Below the pieces are notes generated by a model. It ran no database searches and was not told the DNA's origin. It saw nothing but the letters and a program-made list of their open reading frames with translations. The position numbers were made by a program, and so were the translations under genes. Below are positions 15,518 to 23,589 of a stretch of DNA of 29,210 nt, piece by piece; within the stretch, counting starts at the first letter, position 1; every line of letters starts with the position of its first letter. The DNA lies in NCBI GenBank assembly GCA_041749535.1, contig JBGTBE010000051.1, positions 1 through 29,210 on the forward strand, read 5' to 3'. This DNA comes from JBBQZU01 sp041749535. GTDB lineage: Bacteria > Bacteroidota > Bacteroidia > Flavobacteriales_D > Cryomorphaceae.

Positions 15518-16312
15518 CTACTTTTTGGTACAGACAATTTGGTCTTTGTATTTCAGGTTTATATCAGCGAATTTGTTCCAGTTTACAGCATTCATTCCAT
15601 CGCTGTAAAAGAGTTTCAGCTTCGCAATTTTTTCGTCAATATCTTCAAGGGTGCCAATGCTCACGGTGTGGTTACCTACCAGTGGATACACCACAAACTC
15701 TCCGTTGGCTTTGAGTAAGGTATGCTGGAACTGTGCATTTAAAAATGGGTCGGACTCCAGCAAATTCACATATTGGTAAACGCTGAGAAGGTGGGTAAGC
15801 GTATCTGAATTACACACGTTTTTGCAAGACTTGATCTCTGCATCTACGAGGTCAAAATCCAGTGATACTATTGGAATTCTTGGTGAGGATGCGCCTGGAA
15901 CGGGCATAAGGAATCCATCGCGGTCTATCATAGCATGGCGGCTTCTGCGGTCTATAAGCCGCACGATGGGGGTACGCTCAGTAACTTCTACCACCAGGTG
16001 GCTATCCACTGTTCTAAACACCTTTACGCGGTTCAAATAGGGTATTTCCAGTACAGCCTTTTCAATTTTTTTCAAATCAATATCCTCGAAGGGCTCGCCT
16101 ACCAGTGGTTGCTCAACTTCAGCAATCAATTGCCTGATGGTTTGCTCCTCCACAAATCGAAGGTGGTCTGATTGAAAAATCACTACCAGTCCTTCGCAAG
16201 TGGCATTCGCTTTTTGCTTCATCACAAATCCGAGCAGCATCAATACTGCCACTGTAATGGTGGAAAAAATGACAATACGCAGGGATTTTTGCACCTTATT
16301 CATCGAGTGCAT
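15518..16312 (-). CDS. ftsQ: Cell division protein FtsQ
   Basis: 264 residues, or 261 if the ATG at 16303 is used. The two ATGs (16312 and 16303) overlap the end of murC, so ftsQ translation is coupled to it. FtsQ is a bitopic inner-membrane protein of the FtsQLB complex that controls septal peptidoglycan synthesis by FtsW and FtsI. The layout is a short cytoplasmic end, one hydrophobic helix (VIFSTITVAVLMLLGFVM at about 13-30), a POTRA domain at about 40-110 (VIFQSDHLRFVEEQTI, ending VVEVTERTPIVRL), and a beta domain with DRDGFLMPVPG. Sequence is weakly conserved, as usual for FtsQ; the position and architecture make the call. Confidence 0.95.
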   Translation of the reverse strand: MHSMNKVQKSLRIVIFSTITVAVLMLLGFVMKQKANATCEGLVVIFQSDHLRFVEEQTIRQLIAEVEQPLVGEPFEDIDLKKIEKAVLEIPYLNRVKVFRTVDSHLVVEVTERTPIVRLIDRRSRHAMIDRDGFLMPVPGASSPRIPIVSLDFDLVDAEIKSCKNVCNSDTLTHLLSVYQYVNLLESDPFLNAQFQHTLLKANGEFVVYPLVGNHTVSIGTLEDIDEKIAKLKLFYSDGMNAVNWNKFADINLKYKDQIVCTKK

Positions 16313-17666
16313 TTTTAAGTGGTTCTATCATCCTGTCAATATCGCCAGCGCCCATGGTGAGCAGCACTTCCGGATCAATGGACAGCACTTCATCTACAAG
16401 ATTTTCTCGGCTCACCAGGCGTTTGTTTGTGGAAACAACTTTGTCGAGCAGCCAGCTCGAATTGATGCCTGCAATGGGTTCTTCGCGCGCGGGGTATATT
16501 TCCATGAGCAGCAGTTCATTCAGCGCTTCCAGGCTCTGGGCAAAATCATCGGCAAAATCACGGGTACGTGAGTACAAATGCGGTTGAAAAACACCCGTAA
16601 TGCGCTTGTGGGGGTATAGCTCGCGCACAGCACTTATGCAGCTGCGTATCTCAGTAGGATGGTGGGCATAATCGTCTATGAACACCAAATCTTCCCGCCG
16701 TATCTTGTATTCAAATCTCCGCTTCACTCCTGCAAAAGTCTCTACCGCCTTGGCAATGCCACTCCAGGAAATTCCTATTTGGAGCGCCACACCTATGGCC
16801 GCAAGAAAATTCTCCACATTGTGCCTTCCCGGGAAATGTGTTTTGAGTCTTCCCAGGGTTTCGCCCTGAAAGATGAGTGAAAACTCAAAGGCCCCATTGT
16901 TTACTTCAACCGCTGATGCTTGAATGTCGGCAGCAGGATTTTCAATAGCGTAGGTAAGGCTTCTGCCCGGCGGTGTGAGGTTGATGCCATACTTATATAT
17001 CGTTACACCATCGGGATCCACCTTTGCGGCAAACTCGTTAAAGCTCTTCACAAGTTCCGATTCAGCACCGTAAATATCCAGATGATCGGCTTCCACAGAA
17101 GTAACTACTGCTATAAAAGGATTCAATTTGAGGAATGAGCGGTCGTATTCGTCTGCTTCGGCTACAGCCCAATCTGCATTTTTGGTGAGCAGTACATTGG
17201 TGCCGTAGTTCACGGTGATACCACCCAGAAAAGCATTGCACTTCACACCACTGCTTGTGAGAATATGCGCCACCATGGCCGACGTGGTGGTTTTGCCATG
17301 CGTTCCGGCTACTGCTATGGTTTTTAAATCTTCTGTAATAGCGCTGAGTACCTCCGAACGCTTCAGCACCTCGCATCCATGGTTGCGCAAATAGGCAAGT
17401 CCGGCGTGCGAAGAAGGTATAGCAGGGGTGTACACCACAAGTGCATTTGTAAGGGGGGTTTCCAGAAACCAGGCAGGGACTAATTCGGGCCCATCCTGGT
17501 AGCATATCTCCATCCCTTCTTCACTCAGCGATTGGGTAAGAGCAGATGGCGTGCGGTCGTAGCCTGCCACACGGCTTCCCTGTGCCGCAAAGTAGCGCGC
17601 GAGGGCGCTCATGCCTATGCCGCCAATGCCTACGAAGTACACGCTATGTATATTTTCTGCCTTCAA
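16296..17666 (-). CDS. murC: UDP-N-acetylmuramate-L-alanine ligase MurC
   Basis: 456 residues. It adds L-Ala to UDP-MurNAc with ATP hydrolysis, the first peptide step of the cytoplasmic pathway. Domains: UDP-binding Rossmann (FVGIGGIGMSALARYF near 11-26), ATPase with P-loop GTHGKTTT (121-128) and the ADEYDRSFL motif, ENFLAAIGVALQIG, and the C-terminal domain starting at about KRRFEYKI, with DDYAHHPTEI and SRTRDFADDF. The start codon is TTG at 17666, overlapping the murG stop as TTGA. No other start would preserve the first beta-strand. The ftsQ start overlaps its 3' end. Confidence 0.98.
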   Translation of the reverse strand: MKAENIHSVYFVGIGGIGMSALARYFAAQGSRVAGYDRTPSALTQSLSEEGMEICYQDGPELVPAWFLETPLTNALVVYTPAIPSSHAGLAYLRNHGCEVLKRSEVLSAITEDLKTIAVAGTHGKTTTSAMVAHILTSSGVKCNAFLGGITVNYGTNVLLTKNADWAVAEADEYDRSFLKLNPFIAVVTSVEADHLDIYGAESELVKSFNEFAAKVDPDGVTIYKYGINLTPPGRSLTYAIENPAADIQASAVEVNNGAFEFSLIFQGETLGRLKTHFPGRHNVENFLAAIGVALQIGISWSGIAKAVETFAGVKRRFEYKIRREDLVFIDDYAHHPTEIRSCISAVRELYPHKRITGVFQPHLYSRTRDFADDFAQSLEALNELLLMEIYPAREEPIAGINSSWLLDKVVSTNKRLVSRENLVDEVLSIDPEVLLTMGAGDIDRMIEPLKNALDE

Positions 17667-18769
17667 TTTGGCGCTATAAGTTTTAATACCTCCCGTGCTA
17701 TTACCTCGGCGGCATCCGGGTGCGAAAATTTCGAAATATTAGAAGCCAACAGAGATTGTTGCGCTTTGTCACCCAGCAAGGCAAGCGCTTGCGCGATGAG
17801 TTGGTTTCTTGAATCAGCATCAGATACCATGATTGCAGCTTTCTTATCAGTAAGGGCTTTTGCATTCTTGGTTTGATGGTCTTCGGCCACATTTGGCGAT
17901 GGAATAAATATGACCGGCTTCGCAGCCAGGCACAGTTCAGATACAGAGATTGCACCAGCGCGGCTCACTACCACATCGCTCATTGCATAAGCCATGTCCA
18001 TGCGGTCTATGAATGGGAATGTTACCACTCCTGAGTCTTTGAATTTTTCCACTGCTGCCTTGGCTCTCTCCCCGAATGTTTTACCTGTTTGCCAGATGAG
18101 CTGATAGCCTGCATCTACAAGCTGCTGAATTCCGCTTTCAATACTCTCATTGATGGTAAAAGCCCCCAGGGAGCCACCGATCGCGAGCAATGTAGGTTTA
18201 GCAGGATCCAATCCAAAAAAAGCAGCTGCTTCCATTCTTTTCCCATTGAAGGACAGAAGATTCTTTCGCACAGGATTGCCGGTGAGCACAATCTTGCCTT
18301 TGGGAAACCATTTCTCCATACCCGGATAGGCCACACAAATGGTGTTGACTTTCGCAGATAGTATGCGGTTGGTAACACCCGGATAGGAATTCTGCTCCTG
18401 AATAAGGGTGCGCACCCTGCGGTATACAGCTGCCCTGAGAAGCGGGCCTGAGGCATAGCCTCCTACGCCTACAGCCACATCAGGTTTAAACTCCTTAATA
18501 ATGTTGTAAGAGCGCAATAGGCTGGACAAAACTTTTGCTGGAAAAAGAAGGTTCTTGATGGTAATGCGCCGTTGGAAACCACTTACCCATAAGCCCTTAA
18601 TTTGGTAGCCTGCTGCAGGAACCCGTTCCATTTCAATTCTCCCTTCAGCACCCACAAAGAGCAGCTCAGCATCAGGCCGAAGCTGCCTGATGGCATCAGC
18701 GATAGCGATGGCAGGAAACACATGGCCACCGGTGCCACCTCCACTAATGATTACCCTTGGCGAATGCAT
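17663..18769 (-). CDS. murG: Lipid II synthase MurG
   Basis: 368 residues. MurG transfers GlcNAc from UDP-GlcNAc to lipid I on the inner face of the membrane, giving lipid II. It has two Rossmann-like lobes: the N-terminal glycine loop SGGGTGGHVFPAIA (9-22) with His16, a hydrophobic membrane patch region (GYQIKGLWVSGFQRR), GVGGYASGPLLRAAV, EQNSYPGVTNR, the second-lobe loop GGSLGAFTINE, and the UDP-GlcNAc site SRAGAISVSELCLA followed by IFIPSPNVAEDHQ. Full length. It starts within the last 26 bases of ftsW and its stop overlaps the murC TTG, so it is coupled on both sides. Confidence 0.98.
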   Translation of the reverse strand: MHSPRVIISGGGTGGHVFPAIAIADAIRQLRPDAELLFVGAEGRIEMERVPAAGYQIKGLWVSGFQRRITIKNLLFPAKVLSSLLRSYNIIKEFKPDVAVGVGGYASGPLLRAAVYRRVRTLIQEQNSYPGVTNRILSAKVNTICVAYPGMEKWFPKGKIVLTGNPVRKNLLSFNGKRMEAAAFFGLDPAKPTLLAIGGSLGAFTINESIESGIQQLVDAGYQLIWQTGKTFGERAKAAVEKFKDSGVVTFPFIDRMDMAYAMSDVVVSRAGAISVSELCLAAKPVIFIPSPNVAEDHQTKNAKALTDKKAAIMVSDADSRNQLIAQALALLGDKAQQSLLASNISKFSHPDAAEVIAREVLKLIAPN

Positions 18770-19940
18770 ACTGCTTCGGTTTTATTGATTCTTTATGAAC
18801 TGCTTTTTCTCCTTCAACAATGGCCCTACTAACGCTCAATATCATACCAATCGCCAGGCAGGTGAACCATATGGAAGTACCACCCATACTCACAAGTGGC
18901 AAGGGCTGACCTGTAACAGGAAATAAATTAACTGATACGCCCATATTGATAAAAGCCTGGGTGCAGATAAGAAAGCTCAGGCCCACTACCATAAAAACGC
19001 CAAAATCGCGCTGGCACAACCGTGTAATTTTGAGGCTGCGGTACGCAAAAATCAGGTAGAGAAGTATCAACCCACACCCACCCAGAATAAGACCATATTC
19101 TTCGATGATAAAGGCGTAAATCATGTCGTTGTAGGCATTGGGCAAGTAATTTCTGGAGTCTCCTGTTCCGGGGCCTTGTGGCAATATTCCTCCCGATTTA
19201 ATTGCCATCATTGCATGTTCTACCTGGTAGTTCACTTCGCTGTCGCCCGAATCGAAATTTATAAGACGCATCTTCCAGGTGGTAAGGCGAGGAAGCAGGT
19301 CAGGCTTCACAGAAGACACACCAATAAGTAGCGACAATCCAAGTACAGCAACACCCACTACCGAGAGAAGATGGCGGGCGGGAATTCCTCCAATAAAAAG
19401 CATCATAAAGCACACTGCGAAAAGAAGGGCGGCAGTACTAAAATTGGCGGGAAGAATTAACCCACATATCATAAGGATGGGAAGAAGTATGGGTAGTAAC
19501 CCTTCCCGGAAACTACCCAGCACCTCGCGCTTTACAACGAGCATTCTCGCCACGTATGCAATAAGCGCAATCTTTGCCAAATCAGATGTTTGAAAATTTT
19601 GGTTTACAATTGGGATTCTCAGCCAGCGCGTGGCATCTGCATTGGTCGCACCTACGAGTAGGGTAAGCAACAACAGCGCGGCTGAGACCCAAATAGCTAT
19701 AACCGCAAGCCTGGAATAAATGCGATAATGCACCTTGTGTGCAAAATACATGATGGCAAATCCCGAACCGATCATAATCATGTGCTTGATGAGGTAGTAC
19801 AGGGTATCGCCTCCGGTTTGGGTATAGGCAAGCCCAGATACACTGGAGTACACCGCAAGAAGCGATATCATGCTGAGTATGATACTCACCATCCAAATAA
19901 TCAGGTCACCCCGGAGATATTTTGCAATCAGTTCTTTCAA
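18744..19940 (-). CDS. ftsW: Septal peptidoglycan glycosyltransferase FtsW
   Basis: 398 residues, a SEDS-family polytopic membrane protein with about ten helices. It polymerises lipid II at the septum together with the FtsI transpeptidase. Visible SEDS features are RWLRIP and NFQTSDLAKIALI after helix four (the common QPSE is QTSD here), LPANFSTAALLF, the large extracellular loop with LPQGPGTGDS, and Asp272 in NAYNDMIYAFIIEEYGL at the position of the catalytic aspartate. The start codon is TTG at 19940, four bases after the stop of the preceding MurD-like gene. The next ATG lies inside the first helix and would delete the conserved cytoplasmic start (LRGDLIIW), so TTG is preferred. Confidence 0.97.
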   Translation of the reverse strand: MKELIAKYLRGDLIIWMVSIILSMISLLAVYSSVSGLAYTQTGGDTLYYLIKHMIMIGSGFAIMYFAHKVHYRIYSRLAVIAIWVSAALLLLTLLVGATNADATRWLRIPIVNQNFQTSDLAKIALIAYVARMLVVKREVLGSFREGLLPILLPILMICGLILPANFSTAALLFAVCFMMLFIGGIPARHLLSVVGVAVLGLSLLIGVSSVKPDLLPRLTTWKMRLINFDSGDSEVNYQVEHAMMAIKSGGILPQGPGTGDSRNYLPNAYNDMIYAFIIEEYGLILGGCGLILLYLIFAYRSLKITRLCQRDFGVFMVVGLSFLICTQAFINMGVSVNLFPVTGQPLPLVSMGGTSIWFTCLAIGMILSVSRAIVEGEKAVHKESIKPKQYAFAKGNH

Positions 19941-19944
19941 CGCC

Positions 19945-20466
19945 TCAGATCATGTCGTTTACAAAGTGAAAAAATGCAGCACCGCGATCGGCAAAATTTC
20001 TATACTCATCCGTAGGAGAACAACTGGGTGAGAAAAGCACTGCATCACCTTCAGATGAAAATTCTTTTGCCAATTCAACAGCCTGCTTAAGGTTAATAGA
20101 AGTGTTGAAGCCATCTACCATATTGTCCAACTTCCGGTGCATATCATCACTACCCAGACCATAGACCACCACATGCTTTATTTTATACTTCACGTATTTC
20201 TCAATAAGTGCATAGTCACGGTCGTGGGTAGTCGCTGCTGCAATCCAGACAATGGGTTTCATAATGCACTTAAAGCTATCGCGCGTGGAGAGCAGATCTA
20301 CTGATTTTGAGTCGTTGTAGTACTGCACACCATTGATTTCACGCACCAGTTCAAGCCTGTGCGCTATACTTTCGAGCGATTTGCGAAGGCTTTCTCTGGC
20401 TTCGAGAATGCGGTCAGCCTGGCTTTTCTTGCTCTTGTGTATGGTATAGGTTTTTCCTTCACTCAT
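19945..20466 (-). CDS. Stand-alone MurD C-terminal-domain homologue, copy B
   Basis: 173 residues, homologous along nearly its whole length to the C-terminal third of the MurD encoded at 21017-22345. Alignable blocks are RESLRKSLESIAHRLELV, NGVQYYNDSKSVD (51-57 for the NDSK block; MurD has NDSKATN at 321-327), PIVWIAAATTHDRD (71-84), KHVVVYGLGSDD, LFSPSCSPTDEYRNFADRG (144-162), and AAFFHFV. The UDP-binding and ATPase domains, with the P-loop, are absent, so it cannot be a ligase alone. Lys54 of the NDSK motif is kept, but MurD's GGVDKG loop is AATTHD and the Lys is a His (81). A 15-20 residue basic N-terminal segment is unique. Its ATG overlaps copy A's stop (ATGA), and ftsW begins four bases after its stop. 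Function unknown; a non-catalytic partner or sensor is an inference. Confidence 0.85.
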   Translation of the reverse strand: MSEGKTYTIHKSKKSQADRILEARESLRKSLESIAHRLELVREINGVQYYNDSKSVDLLSTRDSFKCIMKPIVWIAAATTHDRDYALIEKYVKYKIKHVVVYGLGSDDMHRKLDNMVDGFNTSINLKQAVELAKEFSSEGDAVLFSPSCSPTDEYRNFADRGAAFFHFVNDMI

Positions 20467-20993
20467 TGGGCGTGGTTATTTGTTTGACGTTTGATTTCAA
20501 CCAGGCGATTGAAATATGCCCCTCTCTCACGAAAATTCTGGAATGGCTCGGAAGCACGACATCCAGGAGAGAAGAGTATAGTGTCATTGGCTTTTGCCGA
20601 AAGTATTGCCATGTCTAAGGCTTCATCCCAGGTATCGGCGGCGATGAAATATCCCATGGAAGGCCAAACAGCCTTGTGTACCATGTCCACATCACTCCCT
20701 ACTGCCACTATTGTTTTCACCCTTACTGAGATGATATCGCGAAGCAGCTCCAGGTCCCTGGTATGTGCACCAGCTTCTACAATCCATACCAACGGTTCAT
20801 CGAATGAACTGAGTGAAATAGCAAGTTTCTCCACCCTTGTTGCGGCCGAGTCGTTCACCACATGAATGCCACCTACCACACCGGCATACTCCAAGGAGAA
20901 TGGTGTAGCAGATTCAAGAACTTTCGCACGAGATCTGATTAGCGTGTCTGCGAGCAAAGCTTTGCGCTTTATGTCAAGGGGATTGATGCTCAT
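20463..20993 (-). CDS. Stand-alone MurD C-terminal-domain homologue, copy A
   Basis: 176 residues, an intact ORF 23 bases downstream of murD. The match to MurD's C-terminal domain runs from GIHVVNDSAATR (42-53) through LVWIVEAGAHTRD (68-80), VKTIVAVGSD (92-101), EALDMAI, and TILFSPGCRASEPF and QNFRERGAYF (138-161). It lacks the Rossmann and ATPase domains. The Lys of the MurD NDSKAT motif (E. coli Lys319) is Ala50, MurD's GG-Lys loop is EAG-His, and the SPACAS stretch is SPGCRAS. Residues 1-40 (MSINPLDIKRKALLADTLI) have no counterpart I recognise. The ORF has no stops and is translationally coupled to copy B, which argues against random decay. It is more diverged than B at the ligand-contact positions. 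Function unknown; probably cytoplasmic and non-catalytic. Confidence 0.85.
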   Translation of the reverse strand: MSINPLDIKRKALLADTLIRSRAKVLESATPFSLEYAGVVGGIHVVNDSAATRVEKLAISLSSFDEPLVWIVEAGAHTRDLELLRDIISVRVKTIVAVGSDVDMVHKAVWPSMGYFIAADTWDEALDMAILSAKANDTILFSPGCRASEPFQNFRERGAYFNRLVEIKRQTNNHAQ

Positions 20994-21016
20994 AGTGATT
21001 GGGGATTTAGATTGGT

Positions 21017-22345
21017 TTAGAGTGCTCTTACTGCCATTTTGAATTTGTGACCTCTGTCTTCGTAATTTTCAAAAAGATCGAAGCTGGCACAAGCGGGTGA
21101 GAGAATTACGGTATCACCTTTACGCGCCATCCGGTATGCCAGTGATACAGCTTCTTCAGCACTCCCTGCTTCTGCAATCTGCCCCACTTTGCCACTGAAG
21201 TGGTCCAACAACTTCTTATTGTCGACCCCCATGCATATCACCGCCTTTACCTTGGCAGTAACGAGTTCATCGAGCATGGAATAATCATTGCCCTTGTCCA
21301 CCCCGCCAACTATCCAAACCATCTGCCCTTCAATACTTTCCAGGGCATACCATGTGGAGTTTACATTGGTCGCTTTTGAGTCATTAATGAACTTAATGCC
21401 ATGAATTTCGGCTACATGCTCAAGCCTGTGTTCAATATTCTGAAAGTCGGAAAGACTTTCGCGAACTACTTCTTTGCGAATTTCAAAAATGCGGGCTGCC
21501 ACACTTGCTGCCATTGAGTTGTAAGCATTGTGTTTGCCTTGTAAAGCGAGATCGTGGATTGACATTTCGAAGGATTTGTTGGTAAGGTTTATATTCAGTT
21601 TGTTGTCCTGGAGGTATGCTCCATTGGTTACTTCTTGGTAAATTGAAATGGGATGTAGCTGAGCGGAAATATTGCGGCGGGTCATTTCACTTTCGGTGAT
21701 GGCATCGTCTGCACAGTAGATAAAGTGGTCACTGGATTTCTGATTCCTCGCAATTGCAAATTTTGCATCTGCATATTTCTCCAGCTTGTACTCGTATCTA
21801 TCCAGGTGGTCTGGGGTAATATTAAGCAGCACCGCTATCTTAGGCTTGAAGTGGACTATATCATCAAGCTGAAAGCTGCTCACTTCGAGAATGTAAAAAT
21901 CGTGGTCACCTTCAGCTATCAAGCCAGCAAAACTCTTACCTACGTTGCCGCCCAGCGCTGCATCGAGCCCAGCCTTCTTGAAAATGTGGTGGGTGAGCAG
22001 CGTAGTCGTGGTTTTGCCATTGGTTCCGGTAATGGCAACAATCTCAGCAGTGGTATGGCGGCTGCCAAATTCAATTTCTGATATTACCTCTATCCCTTTC
22101 TGAAGGTAGTTTTGCACCAGCGGAACTGAATTGGGTATGCCGGGGCTCTTTATGACGAGGCTGGCACCTTCAGTTGCAGAGGTGTGTGCACCCTCTTCCC
22201 ATGGTATTCCAGCATTGCGAAGCACATCCTTGTACTTATCTTTCACTTTTCCAGCATCAGATACCCATACATCATAGCCCAGCTTACGGCCCAGCAATGC
22301 TGCACCCGTACCACTCTCTCCTGCGCCTATGACCAGTAGTTTCAT
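21017..22345 (-). CDS. murD: UDP-N-acetylmuramoylalanine-D-glutamate ligase MurD
   Basis: 442 residues from the ATG at 22345, which shares one base with the mraY stop (TAATG). A longer frame from 22402 would run inside mraY and is not used. MurD adds D-Glu to UDP-MurNAc-L-Ala using ATP. All three domains are present: UDP-binding (LVIGAGESGTGAALLG, 3-18; IKSPGIPNS, 65-73), ATPase with P-loop GTNGKTTT (107-114), LEVSSFQLDD and Lys195 in the place of the carbamylated Lys, LQGKHNAYN (268-275), and the C-terminal domain with NDSKATN (321-327), VGGVDKGND (346-354) and LSPACASFD (415-423). All catalytic and binding motifs are intact. It is the only complete copy here; two C-terminal-domain paralogues follow it. 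Confidence 0.98.
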   Translation of the reverse strand: MKLLVIGAGESGTGAALLGRKLGYDVWVSDAGKVKDKYKDVLRNAGIPWEEGAHTSATEGASLVIKSPGIPNSVPLVQNYLQKGIEVISEIEFGSRHTTAEIVAITGTNGKTTTTLLTHHIFKKAGLDAALGGNVGKSFAGLIAEGDHDFYILEVSSFQLDDIVHFKPKIAVLLNITPDHLDRYEYKLEKYADAKFAIARNQKSSDHFIYCADDAITESEMTRRNISAQLHPISIYQEVTNGAYLQDNKLNINLTNKSFEMSIHDLALQGKHNAYNSMAASVAARIFEIRKEVVRESLSDFQNIEHRLEHVAEIHGIKFINDSKATNVNSTWYALESIEGQMVWIVGGVDKGNDYSMLDELVTAKVKAVICMGVDNKKLLDHFSGKVGQIAEAGSAEEAVSLAYRMARKGDTVILSPACASFDLFENYEDRGHKFKMAVRAL

Positions 22346-23589
22346 TACCTCAGTTTCAGTGTTACAATGGATAGAATGGCGAGCATAATGCCCACAATCC
22401 AAAACCTCGATACAATTTTGGATTCGTGGTAACCAAGCTTTTGGTAGTGGTGGTGTAAGGGCGACATGAGGAATATGCGTCTGCCTTCTCCATATTTTTT
22501 CTTGGTGTACTTGAAATAGCTAACCTGCATCATCACCGAGAGATTCTCAATGAGGAACACACCACAGAAGAGTGGGATGAGCAACTCCTTGCGAATAGCG
22601 AGGGCGAACACTGCAATAATTCCACCCAGTGCCAGGCTGCCCGTGTCGCCCATAAACACTTGGGCGGGGTATGAATTGTACCAGAGAAAACCCACACAGG
22701 CGCCTGCAAATGCACTTATAAATATTACCAACTCACCCGTGGCTGGGATGAACATGATGTTGAGATAATCAGCGAAAATCGCGTTGCCTGAAACAAATGC
22801 AAAAATGGCCAGCACAACGGCTATGATGGCCGATGAGCCAGTGGCCAAGCCATCGAGACCATCGGTAATATTGGCTCCATTGGACACGGCAGTAACCACA
22901 AAAATTACAATCGGTATAAATACCAGCCATGACCATTTCTTCGCTTCTTTTCTTTCAAGAAATGCAAGCAGCCAGGCATAATCAAACTCATTGTTCTTCA
23001 CAAATGGAATGGTGGTCTTTACAGATTTTGTCTCTACCCATTTGTACTCCGCATTGGCGTCAGTCTGAACAATTCCATCGCTCGACACAGCTGTTTCATT
23101 ATACACCTTTTGCTTGCTCACCACATCAGGGTGAAAGTACAGAATGCCGCCAACGATAAGGCCTACCATGACCTGCCCTACTACTTTAAATTTTCCGGCG
23201 AGGCCTTTTTTATTTTTCTTGAACACCTTGATGTAGTCGTCCAGGAAGCCAATGCCACCTAAGAAGATCGTCGTAATCAGCATGATGATTACGTATATAT
23301 TATTCAACTCTGCGAAGAGCAACGTGGGAATGAGTATGGCCGCCAAAATGATCAATCCACCCATTGTTGGGGTACCTTGTTTTTGAATCTGCCCTGCCAA
23401 ACCGAGATCCCGCACTGATTCTCCTACTTGCTTCTTTCTAAGGATGTCTATGAGATTTCTTCCAAAAACCATTGAAATAAGCAGAGAAGTGAGAACCGCA
23501 AGTGCAGCTCTGAAAGAGATGTACTGAAACACACCGGTTCCCGGGATATCGTGTACTTGGCTTAGGTATTTGAAAAGGTAGTACAGCAT
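22345..23589 (-). CDS. mraY: Phospho-MurNAc-pentapeptide translocase MraY
   Basis: 414 residues, a polytopic inner-membrane enzyme that joins phospho-MurNAc-pentapeptide to undecaprenyl phosphate, making lipid I. Motifs are TPTMGG (73-78), DDYIK (117-121) with the two catalytic-site Asp, the NGANITDGLDGLATG loop (237-251), FMGDTGSLALGG and, near the end, PLHHHYQKLG. It is about 50 residues longer than E. coli MraY (360), with an insertion at about 153-220 between helices that contains a charged, Thr/Val/Asn-rich stretch. This is usual in Bacteroidota and presumably periplasmic. Its start overlaps the murE stop by one base (TGATG). Confidence 0.97.
   Translation of the reverse strand: MLYYLFKYLSQVHDIPGTGVFQYISFRAALAVLTSLLISMVFGRNLIDILRKKQVGESVRDLGLAGQIQKQGTPTMGGLIILAAILIPTLLFAELNNIYVIIMLITTIFLGGIGFLDDYIKVFKKNKKGLAGKFKVVGQVMVGLIVGGILYFHPDVVSKQKVYNETAVSSDGIVQTDANAEYKWVETKSVKTTIPFVKNNEFDYAWLLAFLERKEAKKWSWLVFIPIVIFVVTAVSNGANITDGLDGLATGSSAIIAVVLAIFAFVSGNAIFADYLNIMFIPATGELVIFISAFAGACVGFLWYNSYPAQVFMGDTGSLALGGIIAVFALAIRKELLIPLFCGVFLIENLSVMMQVSYFKYTKKKYGEGRRIFLMSPLHHHYQKLGYHESKIVSRFWIVGIMLAILSIVTLKLR

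Noticed and set aside
14293..15714. Long plus-strand frames opposite ftsA and ftsQ (257 and 215 codons)
   Set aside because: They are antisense to well-conserved genes, and their translations are rich in His and Cys with no domain; they are codon-usage shadows.
19945..20993. Copies A and B as one broken second MurD
   Set aside because: Both are C-terminal domains and overlap in homology rather than covering different parts. Neither contains UDP-binding or P-loop sequence, and the frames are intact.
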